The notes: generated from the sequence alone by a model not told the origin. DNA of 64,000 bases from Sanguinoderma infundibulare (GCA_032821775.1 JAVLRN010000003.1:2232001-2296000); one strand, 5' to 3'. Counted from the first letter of the stretch, positions 24,415 through 35,660 are shown. A program made the numbers and translations.

Positions 24415-26561
24415 TCACCCCTCCTCAGGATCAAAGTCCAACACACTTCCAAAGGCATCAGCGAATGGCGAATATCATCAAAAGCGACTCACCATTCTTC
24501 CGACTCTCGTCTCGCAGGAGCATATGCAGAGAATGTAAACGAGTTTCCCATAAACCTTCCAGGATTGAAGACGTGGCAACCTTCATAGGTCATCTGGTAT
24601 CTGTCGTACTTGTCGGCAAGAACGACCTATTCAGAGGCTATCAGCGACCCCTTCACTCGGGAAATCATTTTCATTTCTTACTGCGGTTGGAAGGGGATAT
24701 AGCCGGAGGGTGTGGTCGTATTCCGATAGCGTAGGCTGTATGGATGTTGTCACCGGCATCAAATGGCTTTGATCCAGTACCGTCTGGACCAGCTGGGGCA
24801 AGTGCAATGGGTCAGCAGTAATCCAGAGTGCGCCCGAGAAATACTTACGTAGCGCTTCAAATCATCATTTTTGACGTCCGGTTTAACCCCAACGAGGTTC
24901 CTGAGCATCCTGGACATCAGATCCTCCCGGAAGATAACAATCTCCTGCTCGAAGAACTTGATTCGACATGGGTTGCTGGCCAAGTAAACGTTTGCCACGC
25001 GCGACTTCAAGCGGGAGACGAAGGAGGAAAGAATGGGTCGACGTGGCAGAACAGAGTTGACGGTAACGTCCAACGGACCAGGAACCAACACAAAGTGTGT
25101 CGTTCGAGTGAGCAATGGGTAGCTCGTAATCAGATCCGCCAAGGACTCGAAGTTGTCTGCGAGGTCATTAGATACAACGGCTCACGATAAGCTATGCTCC
25201 CTTACCTTGATATTTACGAAGCTCGCGCCCACTCCCTTGGGGGATGCCGACGCTGGTGAAGTTTCCACACAGCACGATTACCTTCGGGATAAAGCTGTTC
25301 TCCATGCAGTTGTCGAACATCTTGCGGAGTCCCAGTAGCGTATCTGGCCGGTCAAGCCATACGTCCGAGAGCACAAAGAAGCGGAGATCCGGTAACTCAA
25401 GCTGTACGCGGCTAGCAAATTGTTTCTGCGATGTGGTCGGCCATGACACCAGTTTGGATATTAATCGCCACTTACGTCTTCTAGAAGTGTTGTCGCACCG
25501 CGGCCCAGGAAGTCTATATGTCCGAAAATTGACCGTGCAGCCTCTCGGCTTTCGCAAGGAGGGTGCCCGATTGCGACGACCAGTAAGGTAGCATCTTCTG
25601 TGTATTCGCCCTCTACCAAAGCGAAGCAACCTTCGGTGAACAGCCCTTCACTTGGTTGGTCCTGTGAATTTCGATCAGAGACATTTCTTGACGACTACAT
25701 ATTCCCTTACAAGTTGCGAAAAGTCGAGGTCGACGAAACCATCCTGGTCCTCGAGACAGAGCTTGCCTTCCTTCGAGTGCATGAGCATGCCCAACAGCAG
25801 AAACCTGTCACCTGCGCGTCCAAGGAGCTGTTTCGTTGACCTTAGCTGTTGCGATGCCAATCAGGAAGTGCCAATAGAGCAGATCTACTCAGGTCTTTAC
25901 CGTCAGTAGGTTTTCGCGATCTTTCGAAGGCAGCGTCGATGGTGAGAAGTGATCGTTGCGCAAGACACATTGCTTGATGACATTTAATCTGTTTCGGGTC
26001 GAGATAACCCTTGATTCTGCAGTGCCTGATGCAGTCAAAGTACCCTGAGCTCTACAAACCGCGGTTGGTATCAGGTTGCGAATGGGTCGGCTCATCCTGC
26101 TGCAGTACCTTTCAAAAGTACTGCGCTCCGAGGACCAATTCCATTGGGGCATTTCGTACGCGTCTATCACGAATAGATGGCTGTCCGGATCGAGTTGAGA
26201 ACGACCTTCGTCTTCTTCGTCGTCTCCGTTCTGGAATGTCTCGTAAACTCGCTGCAAGACATCAAGCGAGACCTTCATTTGAGCATCTGAATCTGCTGTA
26301 AGTAAACGAAAACCCAGGATTTAGACTAGCAAAACTACCATCTTGCTTGTTGTACTCTTTGGCCATCCATTCGATCGAATACTCCACATCTTCGTCTGCA
26401 ATGTCATGGCGGTCGAGGAGGTCTTCCAAGAACTCCAATGATTCTGGGCCGAGAGAATGGCCGTACTTTCGGAAGACCTAAACACATTGCCGGTTAGAGC
26501 CAGATACTGGGTGCGCTAGTGTGCGACTGACTTTTATGATGACATGACGCCGGTCTGCCAT
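24415..26561 (-). CDS. dpb2: DNA polymerase epsilon subunit B (Dpb2/POLE2)
   Basis: This is the essential non-catalytic second subunit of DNA polymerase epsilon, linking leading-strand synthesis to the CMG helicase. Exons 5' to 3': 26561-26532, 26477-26339, 26295-26109, 26051-25901, 25845-25711, 25661-25476, 25425-25206, 25156-24849, 24792-24682, 24626-24493, 24445-24415 (543 aa). The N-terminal helical domain is [20 protein letters not shown]. The OB region contains [15 protein letters not shown]. The inactivated calcineurin-like phosphoesterase fold shows [13 protein letters not shown] and [10 protein letters not shown]. The C-terminus [18 protein letters not shown] fits the family. The intron at 26108-26052 is 57 nt, 3n and stop-free, so it can also be read through. 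The last exon is 31 nt after an AAG acceptor. The gene is divergent with the PHAF1-like gene; their shared promoter has three MCB sites. Confidence 0.93.
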
Positions 26562-26964
26562 GATGGTTCGAACTAACCACTGGGTGGGTAGACCCAGAGG
26601 ATGCGGGCTATGACGGTAGATGTGTGAGTATCCGAGGTATGTGATCAATGTGTTAGTGTTTGAGCGACGCGTGTTGTGGTCGAGATGAACGCGGAGGGAG
26701 AAGGACGCGTCGTGCTTGACACGGCGGCGACAGCTGTGACCAACAGCATGTCGTGCGTAACGCGACGCGTCGAATTTCTAAATCGGGGCTTGCGGGCTCC
26801 CGGGCCGCAGTCGCCTCTTGGACAAATGCGGCCACAATTGCTGCAGCCTGCTCCGACTCCTTCGCTCCGACACCCCTCGAGTCCTCGACCGACGCATCGC
26901 ACCTCGTTCGACCCACGCCGTGCTAGAAGGACTCGAAGGAACGGACATCCGTCCACGTCTCACA
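26562..26964. promoter_or_regulatory. Divergent promoter with three MCB (ACGCGT) elements
   Basis: The 403-bp region between the start codons of dpb2 (-) and the PHAF1-like gene (+) carries ACGCGT at 26667-26672, 26705-26710 and 26765-26770. ACGCGT is the MluI cell-cycle box bound by MBF-type factors (APSES family), which drive G1/S genes such as DNA polymerase subunits in yeasts. Spacing from the dpb2 ATG is about 105-210 bp. Binding is inferred, not shown. Confidence 0.6.
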
Positions 26965-28470
26965 ATGTTCTCGACCCTGGAGATGGACCTCAGACCAGGT
27001 TCGGGTCTCGGGATGTTTGAGATCGGTGAGCAACCTACTCATGCTCCATCACATCTTTCCTGACAGAATGCTAGGAACCTCTCTGTGGACTGTGCTCGAC
27101 ATTCTTCGCAGCGCACAACACTTCTTTCCTCAGGTCGATGTCAAGTACGATCCTGACTCCCCCACCACACCCATCATCCTCCACCTGCGCCCCCACCTTG
27201 ACCTACTGTTCAGTGGGTACCAGCAGCGCTTGCACACGATTTCCGTACGGAAGCTTCGCGACCCGCATCCGCCCCTCACGCTCATGTACAAGAAAGCCGT
27301 TCTATGTTCAAATGAGGAGGTCCTGAGGAGAGTAGGAGTCAGCCGGATGTTCGGGCCTACGTATCCAGGAGACGACCTGCGATATCCTGGCGTGTCCTTC
27401 AGCTTCGAGGAAGACGGACGGGGGGAGAGCTTGAAGAGCCCGGTGTCCCTTCCGGATGACAGGCAACAGGAAGTGAAGCGAGTCATCATATCCCAGAAGA
27501 GCGTAGACGGCCAGCAGCGGGATGCGCTCGACGAGGTCACCGAGTGTCCGGTCATGGCGGGTGAGCTGTCCCAGGCCATCGTGAAGGTGACCCAGTTTCA
27601 TATGTCGGTGTCAGATGGTCCGCCAACTCCGTGACACTGGCAGATCCACGAAGGCGTCACACTCTACTTCTACCCAATCGGTTCTGAGCCTATACAAGTC
27701 CTCCTTGGGTCGAGTACCGCGCAGGATCTAATGTGCGACCTTGGCATACCAATCAGAACACATTACAAGGAGGACGATAGAATGACCATCCATAGGGCAG
27801 GCCCAGAGGCGGATGCGGATGCGGACTGTGAGTTTCTTGCGCCATCGTGGTCGCTTGCGATTGACCTCCATCGCTTAGACTTCTATAATTACCAACAACA
27901 TGGCATCGACTTTCTTATATCCGGTTCCACCCATACCGTGAAGAAAATCGTACTCCATTCGAATGTGGTATGTTGTGTCTTGAAAGCATCTGTCGTTTGG
28001 CATTTCATATGTGTATAGCCGGGGACTCCGCTCTTTCAACGCTACAAGCGTTGTCCATGGGAGATCGAAGGTCGACCGGAAGATGATGAAGATGGTGCGT
28101 TCCTGAGTGAGGGAGTGTTGCAGCTACTAACTGCCCGTTTCCAGAATCTCCACCACGGAAACGTTTCTATGAACGAGTCGGTCACGTCCTAGCGATCTGC
28201 AAGTGCTGTTGAATTGACTTTCGAGGTTGATTACAATCAGGTGGAGGAAATCCAGCATTTTATCGCTCCAGGCGAGGCGCCACCTTCGATGATCCTGAAC
28301 AGGACAGACGACGAAGATGGTTTGAGGTTACCCAGTTCCACGACACGTAGGTATTTCTCTGCAGTTTAGCTTGCGTCTTCATTGACCCCGTCCTAGGGTT
28401 ATTCGGATACGACGGGATCATCCTGGAAGCCACCGAAACCGCGCAGGTTGTAGCGGTGATGTTGTTCTAA
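26965..28470 (+). CDS. PHAF1 / UPF0183 (C16orf70-like) family protein
   Basis: This is the fungal member of the UPF0183 family; the animal protein PHAF1 (C16orf70) joins phagophores during autophagy by binding PI3P with BCAS3. Exons: 26965-27025, 27075-27586, 27644-27827, 27879-27967, 28019-28094, 28145-28176, 28241-28346, 28397-28470 (377 aa). Family blocks seen in order: SLWTVLDILRSA, HLDLLFSGYQQRLHTISV, GVSRMFGPTYPGDD, YPGVSFSF, GVTLYFYPIG, DYFYNYQQHGIDFLISG, HTVKKIVLHSNVPG and the end FGYDGIILEATE. The intron at 27828-27878 starts inside an apparently open frame; it is accepted because only the spliced form gives the conserved DYFYNYQ block. It shares a promoter with dpb2. A role in fungal autophagy is inference from the animal family. 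Confidence 0.8.
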
Positions 28471-28605
28471 GATGTATGTTTCCAAGCGAAGAAGTGTGCG
28501 AAGAAGGAAGGACTGTGTTGTACAACTCATAATACTGCATGTCTACTACAGCCCTCGTGGCTAGGTGTATCAGTGCTCTAGGTCAAACATGCGGGTATCC
28601 TCCTT

Positions 28606-29621
28606 TCATGGTATGAATATCTCCGGCCATACCGTCCGAAGTTCGTCGATCTTCGCAATGGCCACGATGCCATTCTCGTCTGGCCTCTCCTTCACATCGC
28701 TCCCAATGTATTTCGGCTTTCCACCTTCGACGTGCAGGAGTCCACGTTCGCAGAAATGAACGCAGTGTCCCCAGCCGAGCGCGTGAGCCGCTTTGACGTT
28801 CGTGCGGCTGTCGTCTATGAAGTAACATTTCGAAGGATCGGTTACTCCTGCGACCTTCAGTGCCTGCGAACCGTCTTGTAAGCCGGCGGTAGGTATCAAT
28901 AACTGCCAACTCACGTTCTGGTAGAACTCGAGCTCTGGCTTGCAGCTGAATTCAGGATCCGAGTAGTCGCAGTAGACGATGTTCTCGATGAGGTCGTCGA
29001 CTCCGAGTATACGGAGGACTCGTGATGCATGCTGGATGTATATCACGATTGATCAACACGCACGTGAATGAGATTCCACAGACAAGACGCACAGTGTGGT
29101 AGGCATTCGTTAGTCCCCACACCCGGATCTTCGTGCGATCTATGTCTTCTAGCAGCTTCCGAAGCACAGGGTCTGGTTTGAGCAGCTCTTCTAAGGGAAG
29201 AGACCCATCGCATTTGCGATCGAAGTCGAGAGGATCTGAGTTCCAGACTATTAGCGCAGGAATGGGAATGGGCAAAGCAAACCTACCGATCTCGTGGTGT
29301 CGCACAAGGCCTCGGATCGCAAGCCCATATTCCGAGTAGTATCTGTGGTGAAGCTTTGACGCCTCTTCGTCGGGCAGACCCATGCCTACGAAGTACGCTG
29401 CGCAGACCCGTGTCAGTACCTGGTCATCATTGGTATTCGTAGGCTCACGCACCATGGATGCGCTCCCCCATCGCATGTGAGATTCCCGCGCTAGCGGAGT
29501 ACAAGGTATTGTCAATGTCCAGCCATACGATGCTACGCCCATCCTCTGCAGATATCGTCAGCGAGGACTATTAAGCAGATCGATACCACATGCACTGACG
29601 TTCGACTTGCGGAGCACCCAT
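28606..29621 (-). CDS. sdt1: HAD-family pyrimidine 5'-nucleotidase (Sdt1/Phm8-like)
   Basis: This haloacid dehalogenase hydrolase is predicted to dephosphorylate pyrimidine nucleoside monophosphates or related phosphates in the cytosol. Exons 5' to 3': 29621-29600, 29545-29453, 29397-29287, 29235-29093, 29031-28915, 28863-28606 (247 aa). HAD motif I is WLDIDNTLYS, reached only after the first 22-nt exon is spliced on. Motif II is VWGLTNAYH, the motif-III lysine is in FSCKPELEFY, and motif IV is CYFIDDSRTNVKAA. The cap helices GLPDEEASKLHHRYYSEYG match the Sdt1/Phm8 type. The substrate is not decidable from sequence. It converges with the PHAF1-like gene, with 135 bp between stop codons. Confidence 0.85.
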
Positions 29622-30127
29622 TACTTATGCTTAGTCTAAGTGGTTCGAAGTGACCTATCACTGTGGGAGCTTAGTCCACCAATAATCTGGGGGTATATAA
29701 GGCCCTCAACGCTGTCGGCACAGTGAGTCAAGTAGGGTCATCGATGCAACCAGAAACAATGCCCGGCGACTGCTCAGAAAGTGTTGGGCTCGGCAAGGAC
29801 ACTGTAGACGCCCATCGAAGCAAGCGCTTGGTTTCCATATCTGGCGATATAGGCGCCGTTCGTGCAAGCGTGTTTCTCTAAACTGTCTAAGGAATCCACA
29901 AGGCCCATCGACTTCAAGACCAACCTCAACGCTGTGAGTACGATTCCTTGCCGTATGAAGCTGTAAATGGATCTCGTGGAAGCGTTGGGCTGCTTGTGGC
30001 AAGTTTAGGTGGTGAAATGGTGTTGGATCGGGCTGGATGGGAAGGGGTACGGATGGATGTACCCAGGAGCAGCACAGTGAACTCCTTGTCTTGAATCGCC
30101 ACTGACACTTCTACTTCGCACTCGCAG
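29622..30127 (+). promoter_or_regulatory. RPL6 promoter, TATA box and likely leader intron
   Basis: A consensus TATATAA lies at 29694-29700. A CCAAT-like CCAATAATC is about 15 bp upstream. From 29934 (GTGAGTACG) to 30127 (CTCGCAG, directly before the ATG) the sequence has the form of a 194-nt intron in the 5' UTR, a common arrangement in ribosomal protein genes. No boxed snoRNA is convincing inside it. Confidence 0.5.
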
Positions 30128-30912
30128 ATGGCCCGCAGCAAGGAACTCGTCCCCAGCGTCGGCCGCCTCTCCCGCTCAGCCGTCTTCGCCAAGCGCGGTC
30201 TCTTCAAGGGCCAGAAAAAGTCCACGAAGCCCGCTGTCGCTGAGACCCCCGCGACGAAGCAGGTGACCGTCGGTGGCGACAAGAACGGCTCGACTCGCAC
30301 CATCCCCACAAAGAAGGCTCCCCGCTTCTACCCCGCGGAGGACGTCCGCCAACCCAGGAAGAGCCGGAAAACTCCCCAACCCACGAAGCTCCGTTCCTCC
30401 ATCACACCCGGCACCGTCGTTATCCTTCTCGCGGGTCGCTTCCGGGGGAAGCGCGTGGTATTCTTGAAGCAGTTGGAGAGCGGGTTGTTGCTGGTCACCG
30501 GTCCCTACAAGGTGAACGGTGTTCCGCTCCGGAGGGTGAACCAGGCATACGTCATTGCCACCTCGACCAAAGTCGACCTTGGTGACTTCAAGGTGCGTTT
30601 CTTTTTTCTACAACCGATATTTTCTCGGGTTGGCCGGTTTGATTGACGGCTGTCGGCCAGGCCGACGAGAAAATCAACGACGCATACTTCGCGAAGCCCG
30701 CTACCAAGGGCGCCCGTTCCGCAGAGGAGGAGTTCTTCTCGGAGGGCAAGCCGAAGGAGAAGGCTACCTTCCCCGCGTCGAAGGCGGCGGACCAGAAGGC
30801 AGTCGATGCCGTTGTCGTCGCCGCCATCAAGAAGACTCAATACCTCGACAAGTACATCAAGGCGACATTCGGGCTCTCGAAGGGCCAATTCCCTCATCAG
30901 CTCAACTTCTGA
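30128..30912 (+). CDS. rpl6: 60S ribosomal protein L6
   Basis: Structural protein eL6 of the large cytosolic ribosomal subunit. Exons 30128-30592 and 30661-30912 (238 aa). Start [17 protein letters not shown] is typical. The core is [20 protein letters not shown] followed by [20 protein letters not shown], the KOW-type segment. The C-terminus is [20 protein letters not shown]. The protein is rich in Lys and Ala. The ATG follows an acceptor-like CAG directly, so the transcript probably has a spliced leader exon upstream. Confidence 0.96.
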
Positions 30913-31166
30913 TCGGTTGGAGGGAAGTTTCGGGGAGGTCGACGGCGGGCTACTGCAGGAGAGTTTGGCGGTCCTATGACTATGATATGCCCTACAGCAC
31001 ACGCATGACATGTATACACGCTCTGATATGCTAGTCTCTGGGCGTTGTAAATTTCACAAGGACTGCATCGGCATGCGACCGTGTTGAGTGAATATTTGCG
31101 AAGCAGTGGTCTCGGTCTTTCGAGCGATTGACGCGGCGACAGTCATGGGCGCTTGCTGTTGGAACG

Positions 31167-32332
31167 ATGCTTTCCTCCAGGACTGCTCTGGCAACTCTCC
31201 GACCGTCTCTCCGAACAGCCCGCTACGCACCTCGACGTCTTCCACCCCGCAGGACATTTATCTCTTCCACTATACATGTCCTATCAGATGGCTTCTTGGA
31301 CTTGGCAACTGCACTACCGTACCCTCCAAACTGGCCACCATACTCATGCACGATCATCCTGGTGACTGTCGTAACGCGTCTCGCGTTCACCCTACCCTTT
31401 TCTGTCTGGGTAAGTTGCAACAGATCTGAAATGAATTTGCTCAACCCTAACATGCTTCTTGCAGGCTAAGAACCGGCAATGGCGCGCGGAAACGGTCGTC
31501 GTGCCTCAGCTGAAGAGCGAAATGCCTGGCATCCACAAACAGGTGCAGAAGGACATGAAGAAGGATGGCTTCAGGGAAAACAAAAAAGACGCTGTCATTG
31601 CTGAAATTGACAAACGGGCCCGACCAATAGTGAGTGTACGAGCATGGCACACACCCCAGCATGTGTTCATGCGCCGTCATGCAGGCAGAGAAACGCCGGA
31701 AAGAGCTGCTTGCGCAACACAACGCCTCCCTCATACCGACGATCGTCGTGCCCGTGGTCACCCAGCTCCCCCTTTTCATCGGCACGAGCCTGGTGCTCTC
31801 GCACGCCTCGAGCGCGCCGACGGTGTTCGACTCGGAGGCGTTCTTCACCCTCACCTCGCTCGCGCACGCGGACTCGACGGCGACGCTCCCGATCCTGCTC
31901 GGCATCATCACGCTCGCCAATGTCGAGAGCGCGCGCTGGTTCGTCGGCGCCGAGGTCCTCCGGCGCGAGGAGCAGATCGCGAAATGGACGGCGGAGCGGC
32001 GCGCGAAGGGCGAGCAGATCCTCGAGCCGCGCAAAATCTATCAGACCGCGCTCAGGATGCTGTCCGTCGGCAGGATCCTGATCGCGGCCATGGTCCCTGG
32101 GGTGAGCCTCTGCCCGTTTCCTCGCACACGCTGCGGTGTGGCTGACAGGGCGTGTGCCCGTGTGTCTCCCCGTTTGCAGAGCGTGCAGCTTTACTGGGTG
32201 ACGTCTGCGACGTTTGGACTATTCCAGTCCTGGGCTTTGGACTATTGGGACATGAGGCGACGCAGGACCGTTGCGCCACCTGCTGCGACCGGACCGAAGA
32301 AGACGAAGTCGGCTCGACGAGTTCCGCGTTAG
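31167..32332 (+). CDS. cox18: COX18/Oxa1-type mitochondrial inner-membrane insertase
   Basis: A YidC/Oxa1/Alb3-family insertase, predicted to export the C-terminal part of cytochrome oxidase subunit 2 across the mitochondrial inner membrane. Exons 31167-31409, 31465-31629, 31685-32101 and 32180-32332 (325 aa). The first 40 residues are basic and Ser/Thr-rich (mitochondrial presequence). Membrane segments: YSCTIILVTVVTRLAFTLPF, IPTIVVPVVTQLPLFIGTSL, TLPILLGIITLANV, RILIAAMVPG and QLYWVTSATFGLFQSW. The short basic tail lacks the long matrix coiled coil of Oxa1, which favours Cox18. No catalytic residues are expected in this family. Oxa1-like is the alternative. Confidence 0.82.
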
Positions 32333-32678
32333 TGGTGTTTGGCGGCCGCCGACAGGGAGGCTTGGGCTGATACTGGCAATGTGAGTTGTCGTCTCCGTTA
32401 TTGGCGGTGCTGCTCGAATGACTAGAAAGTGGTATGTGATGGAGCCGCATGCAATGTTCATACGGAACTCGCGGTTCCCGATGATTCTTCCTTGATCTAA
32501 TATGACGAGCGCACGTCTTGAGTGTCCCACTGGGTTTGATGGTGTTAACTGACTTGAATTTACTGCAGACCTTTATCCCTATGCGCGGTCTCCGAGCATT
32601 TGTACGGTATGAATACCAAGCATACTAACGTATACTAAATCGAGCGTCCTTATAATATGACTGCCAAGAAGTCCCCGC
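32333..32678. other. Intergenic, convergent 3' flanks
   Basis: 346 bp between the stop codons of the COX18 gene (+) and the DUF7704 gene (-). Nothing recognised. Confidence 0.5.
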
Positions 32679-33264
32679 TTACGCCTTTCTATGCGCCTGT
32701 CCATCGCGTCCATCGACGTATCTGCCTATCCCCAGGTGCCATGCGGCCCGCGGTACGAGAAGAGTCAGGCCTGTGAGGAATGTAATCCACAACAGGCCGC
32801 TCCATTCCCAAATGTGCCACCGGCTGTCTCCAAGAGCCCACCAGGTTATGCTGATGTGGGCGACGTCGGCGATGAGGAGGGGGGTGAGGAGTGCCCCGAC
32901 GATCTTCTCTTGCAGCACGGGTTGTGCAAAGAGGTATTTGCGTGCCGCTCCGAGCACGAAGAAATTGATAAGGCCGAGCAGGCCCACGACGTGGGCGAGC
33001 TGCAGCATAGTGACTTGGGTGGCTCTGGATAGCGGACCTGGAGGTGCGCTACCAGAGGGCCATGGGGCCTGAGCATCGTGGGCCTTGATAGAGATGGTGT
33101 TGGTTGCAGACAAAGGGAGTGTGGAGAGGAATGCGTACCTTCTTAGGGTCGGCCAACGCCCCCAGGAAGCCGGAGATGGTTAACAGCGGCTCGTAGAGGC
33201 CAAAGATGGCCCAATAGCCCCAGGGGAGGGCTGTGGATGGACGACGCGTGTTGATAGCCGACAT
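32679..33264 (-). CDS. DUF7704-like four-helix membrane protein
   Basis: A small predicted membrane protein of the type annotated as DUF7704 in mushroom-forming fungi; function unknown. Exons 33264-33139 and 33083-32679 (176 aa), joined by a 55-nt intron with an AAG acceptor. Four hydrophobic helices are visible: GYWAIFGLYEPLLTISGFLG, MLQLAHVVGLLGLINFFVLG, IVGALLTPLLIADVAHISI and WSGLLWITFLTGLTLLV. The loop WWALGDSRWHIWEWSG is rich in Trp. No enzymatic motif is seen. The family name is from memory of similar proteins and not from a search. Confidence 0.6.
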
Positions 33265-34110
33265 GGATGGGGGCGGATAGGGGGTAAAGAGCGTAGACGA
33301 CGTGCGGCTGAGGCGGTCTTGGCTGCGGCTGGGGGTTAAGTATTAGGATGAAGGAGGGGAAGCAGCCGAGGGTTCGATGAGGGAACGGCGGCTGGTACGC
33401 GGATGGCAAGCCGCTTTCATAGTCGAGCGACGGAGGTGTTAGGGGCAATTTGGGGGCAGTTGGGTTTCAGGTGGCGATGGGCGGCAGGTCGCTCTATCAG
33501 TGCGGACGGAAGGCAAACGAGGGTCAGTCGGAGCATGTCCTCTTCAGCCAGTCCCCGCCCGGCGCTCTCTTCTCGGTACTCTCGGCCCCGAAAGCATACA
33601 TAATCCCCCGCGCTCCGTCGCCCTCGTGACACCACGCCTGCCCTGAACACGCCAGCTTTTCAGGCCCCCGGCGCGCGCCTGGCAGTCCTCCATTCTTACA
33701 CCTCGGTCCATTTCTTACCCAGGCAACCTACACGCTCCCAGACGTCGAGTTGCTAAATGGCAGGACCAAGAGCGATGCTCAGAAGATGGAGGTTTTAATG
33801 CTTGTACTTTGGTCCTTTGACGCTGGTAGAATACGAGCTTCGCGCCTCCCAACATCCACCCAATACAACCCGTTTTGGTGTACATCATTCATGCCGTGCC
33901 TATGCATCGAACGTGGACTTCTAGCAACCATCTATGCCAGCGATTACCGTCACCTCGACGTGGGAGTAAGCTATACAGATACGAAGACTCTGCTAGTGGC
34001 TCGGGCCCCGGGGAAGGCCCAATCCCTTTCTCTCGCAGGTATTCTTCATGTTCCTTCCGATGGCCCAGGACCGTGCAGTCGACAATGGTCCGCCAGATAG
34101 GAAGACAAAT
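33265..34110. other. Intergenic (0.85 kb)
   Basis: Upstream region of the DUF7704 gene and 3' flank of tsc10. No frame here has both a start and a recognisable protein pattern. Confidence 0.5.
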
Positions 34111-35360
34111 CTACAAAGGATGCTCAGTTTGCACGCGCGACAGAGTGGTAACGTCACCCACGTAACCGATCAAACCATACACCCAGTCCAGCGAGTAGCT
34201 GTTGCGCGGTGACGAGCCAGCAGTCGAAGTTCGGAACACACGACCCGGGAAGCCGACCGTAATATGGTAGTACGCCTGGTCGGTCTCAGCTACGCGCTCC
34301 GATGCCCGGATGTATGAGCGACCCAAACCTTCTGGTATCTCCGCAGCGACGACCTCGGTCGGCCACCCGCTGTCGGTCTCTTCGACTTGGAGGGTAACCT
34401 TAGGCTTGTGGGTATTTTCCGCTTCGTAGCCTTTAGTGTACATGGTTCCGGGGAACGCGATATGTATGTCGATCCCGTAGAGCATAAACTCGGATTGCAG
34501 TGAATCCGCGAGTCCTACCAAGCGGCATCGACGCCACAACTTGGCATCATCAGCGGTCACCTCGCAAAGCAAACTTGCCGGGGGTATAAGGCGCGTACCC
34601 CATTATGGAAAAGCATCCCAATATCGAAAAGCACAGGACGAGTTTGCCCTTCAAGCCTTGCTTGACCATCTCCTTAGTCGCAGCCTACAACGCTTCAATC
34701 AGAATCCGATACATACATTCATCCACGTTGGCCTACCAAAGCAGTGAAGACCTGAGCGTAGTAGGTGTTCTCCGTGCCAGCTCTGAAGGACGCTGCGGTC
34801 TGTTCGACAAAGAATCGAGGTCTGGCCGCTCCTGCGCACAGGAAGAACGCATCTGGACATCTTCCATTGAATGCCTGGCTGGCGGTCTTGATAGCAGCAG
34901 CAGAATCGGCCTCCGAGTTCACCGAGAAGGCGTGCGCTCCGAATATCTGTTCCGGCGACCGACGAACTGTCTGCGGGCGAGTTCATCAGCCAGAGGACAG
35001 AACCTTGGCGCGGGCGCGCCGATATGGAGCTGTTCTAACGCTTTTTGCAATCGTCCCTGATTTCGTGCTGCGATGGAAACCTGGGCGCCGCGTTTAGCCA
35101 GAAGAAGAGCGAGCGCAAAGCCCATTTCAGACGATCCTCCTGTCATAAAACAGTGCTAGACGGTCGTCAGAGAGTGCGGCAACTACCAAAGTTAACCTCG
35201 AGAGCGCGCTCACCTTTCCATGAGGGTCCCATGTGTTGCAGAAGGTCAGCCTCCTGAGGAGGACGGAGGCAGAACCAAGGCCGAGGAGGATGGACAGCAC
35301 AGGTGTAGTCCAAACGAAATCGAATACTAGCCTCCAGGACGCGAGAGACATCCTGATCAT
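34111..35360 (-). CDS. tsc10: 3-ketodihydrosphingosine reductase (Tsc10), with an inferred GC-AG intron
   Basis: A short-chain dehydrogenase that reduces 3-ketosphinganine to dihydrosphingosine with NADPH in the ER, the second step of sphingolipid synthesis. Exons 5' to 3': 35360-35214, 35155-35020, 34966-34737, 34684-34561, 34514-34111 (346 aa). An N-terminal membrane segment (TPVLSILLGLGSASVLL) precedes the cofactor loop TGGSSEMGFALA. The active site shows Ser in LCFSILG and YTPGK (Tyr-xxx-Lys). The family stretch LADSLQSEFMLYGIDIHIAF confirms the type. No GT donor restores the frame between exons 2 and 3; a GC donor at 35019 with a 53-nt intron does, and gives the family's spacing. The start could be 35384, 35360 or 35351. 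A frameshift is the alternative reading. Confidence 0.8.
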
Positions 35361-35660
35361 CGAGTTTGAAGCTGTGCGCAACATTAATTCGTCAACGCGA
35401 TCCTCTGTACGTACTCTGCAAACCGCGGCGCCGTCTAGACTGTGGGAGACCTGACCTACATACAAGTCCTAGTCACTAGCTGAACGTTAACGTTAACGAG
35501 CATGCGCAGTGACGCCGCATTTGTGGAGTCACCGCAATGATGGTCCGACAGACGAGCGCTGTGCACTGTGCTTCCGCCCCGACAACGCATACACAAGAAT
35601 GCCGTTTGCCGCTATCGCTTCTTCTCTTGCCTCTTCTCCACTGCCTAGCTCGCTAGACCT
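35361..35660. promoter_or_regulatory. Divergent tsc10/FEX promoter with a palindromic repeat
   Basis: The 300-bp region between two divergent start codons contains AACGTTAACGTTAACG at 35483-35498, an overlapping set of perfect palindromes (AACGTT units). No known factor is assigned. Confidence 0.4.

Noticed and set aside
34717..35160. tsc10 as a pseudogene
   Set aside because: The active-site Ser, Tyr and Lys and the family motifs are intact and the frame is recovered with a GC-AG intron. I kept it as a gene but flagged it.
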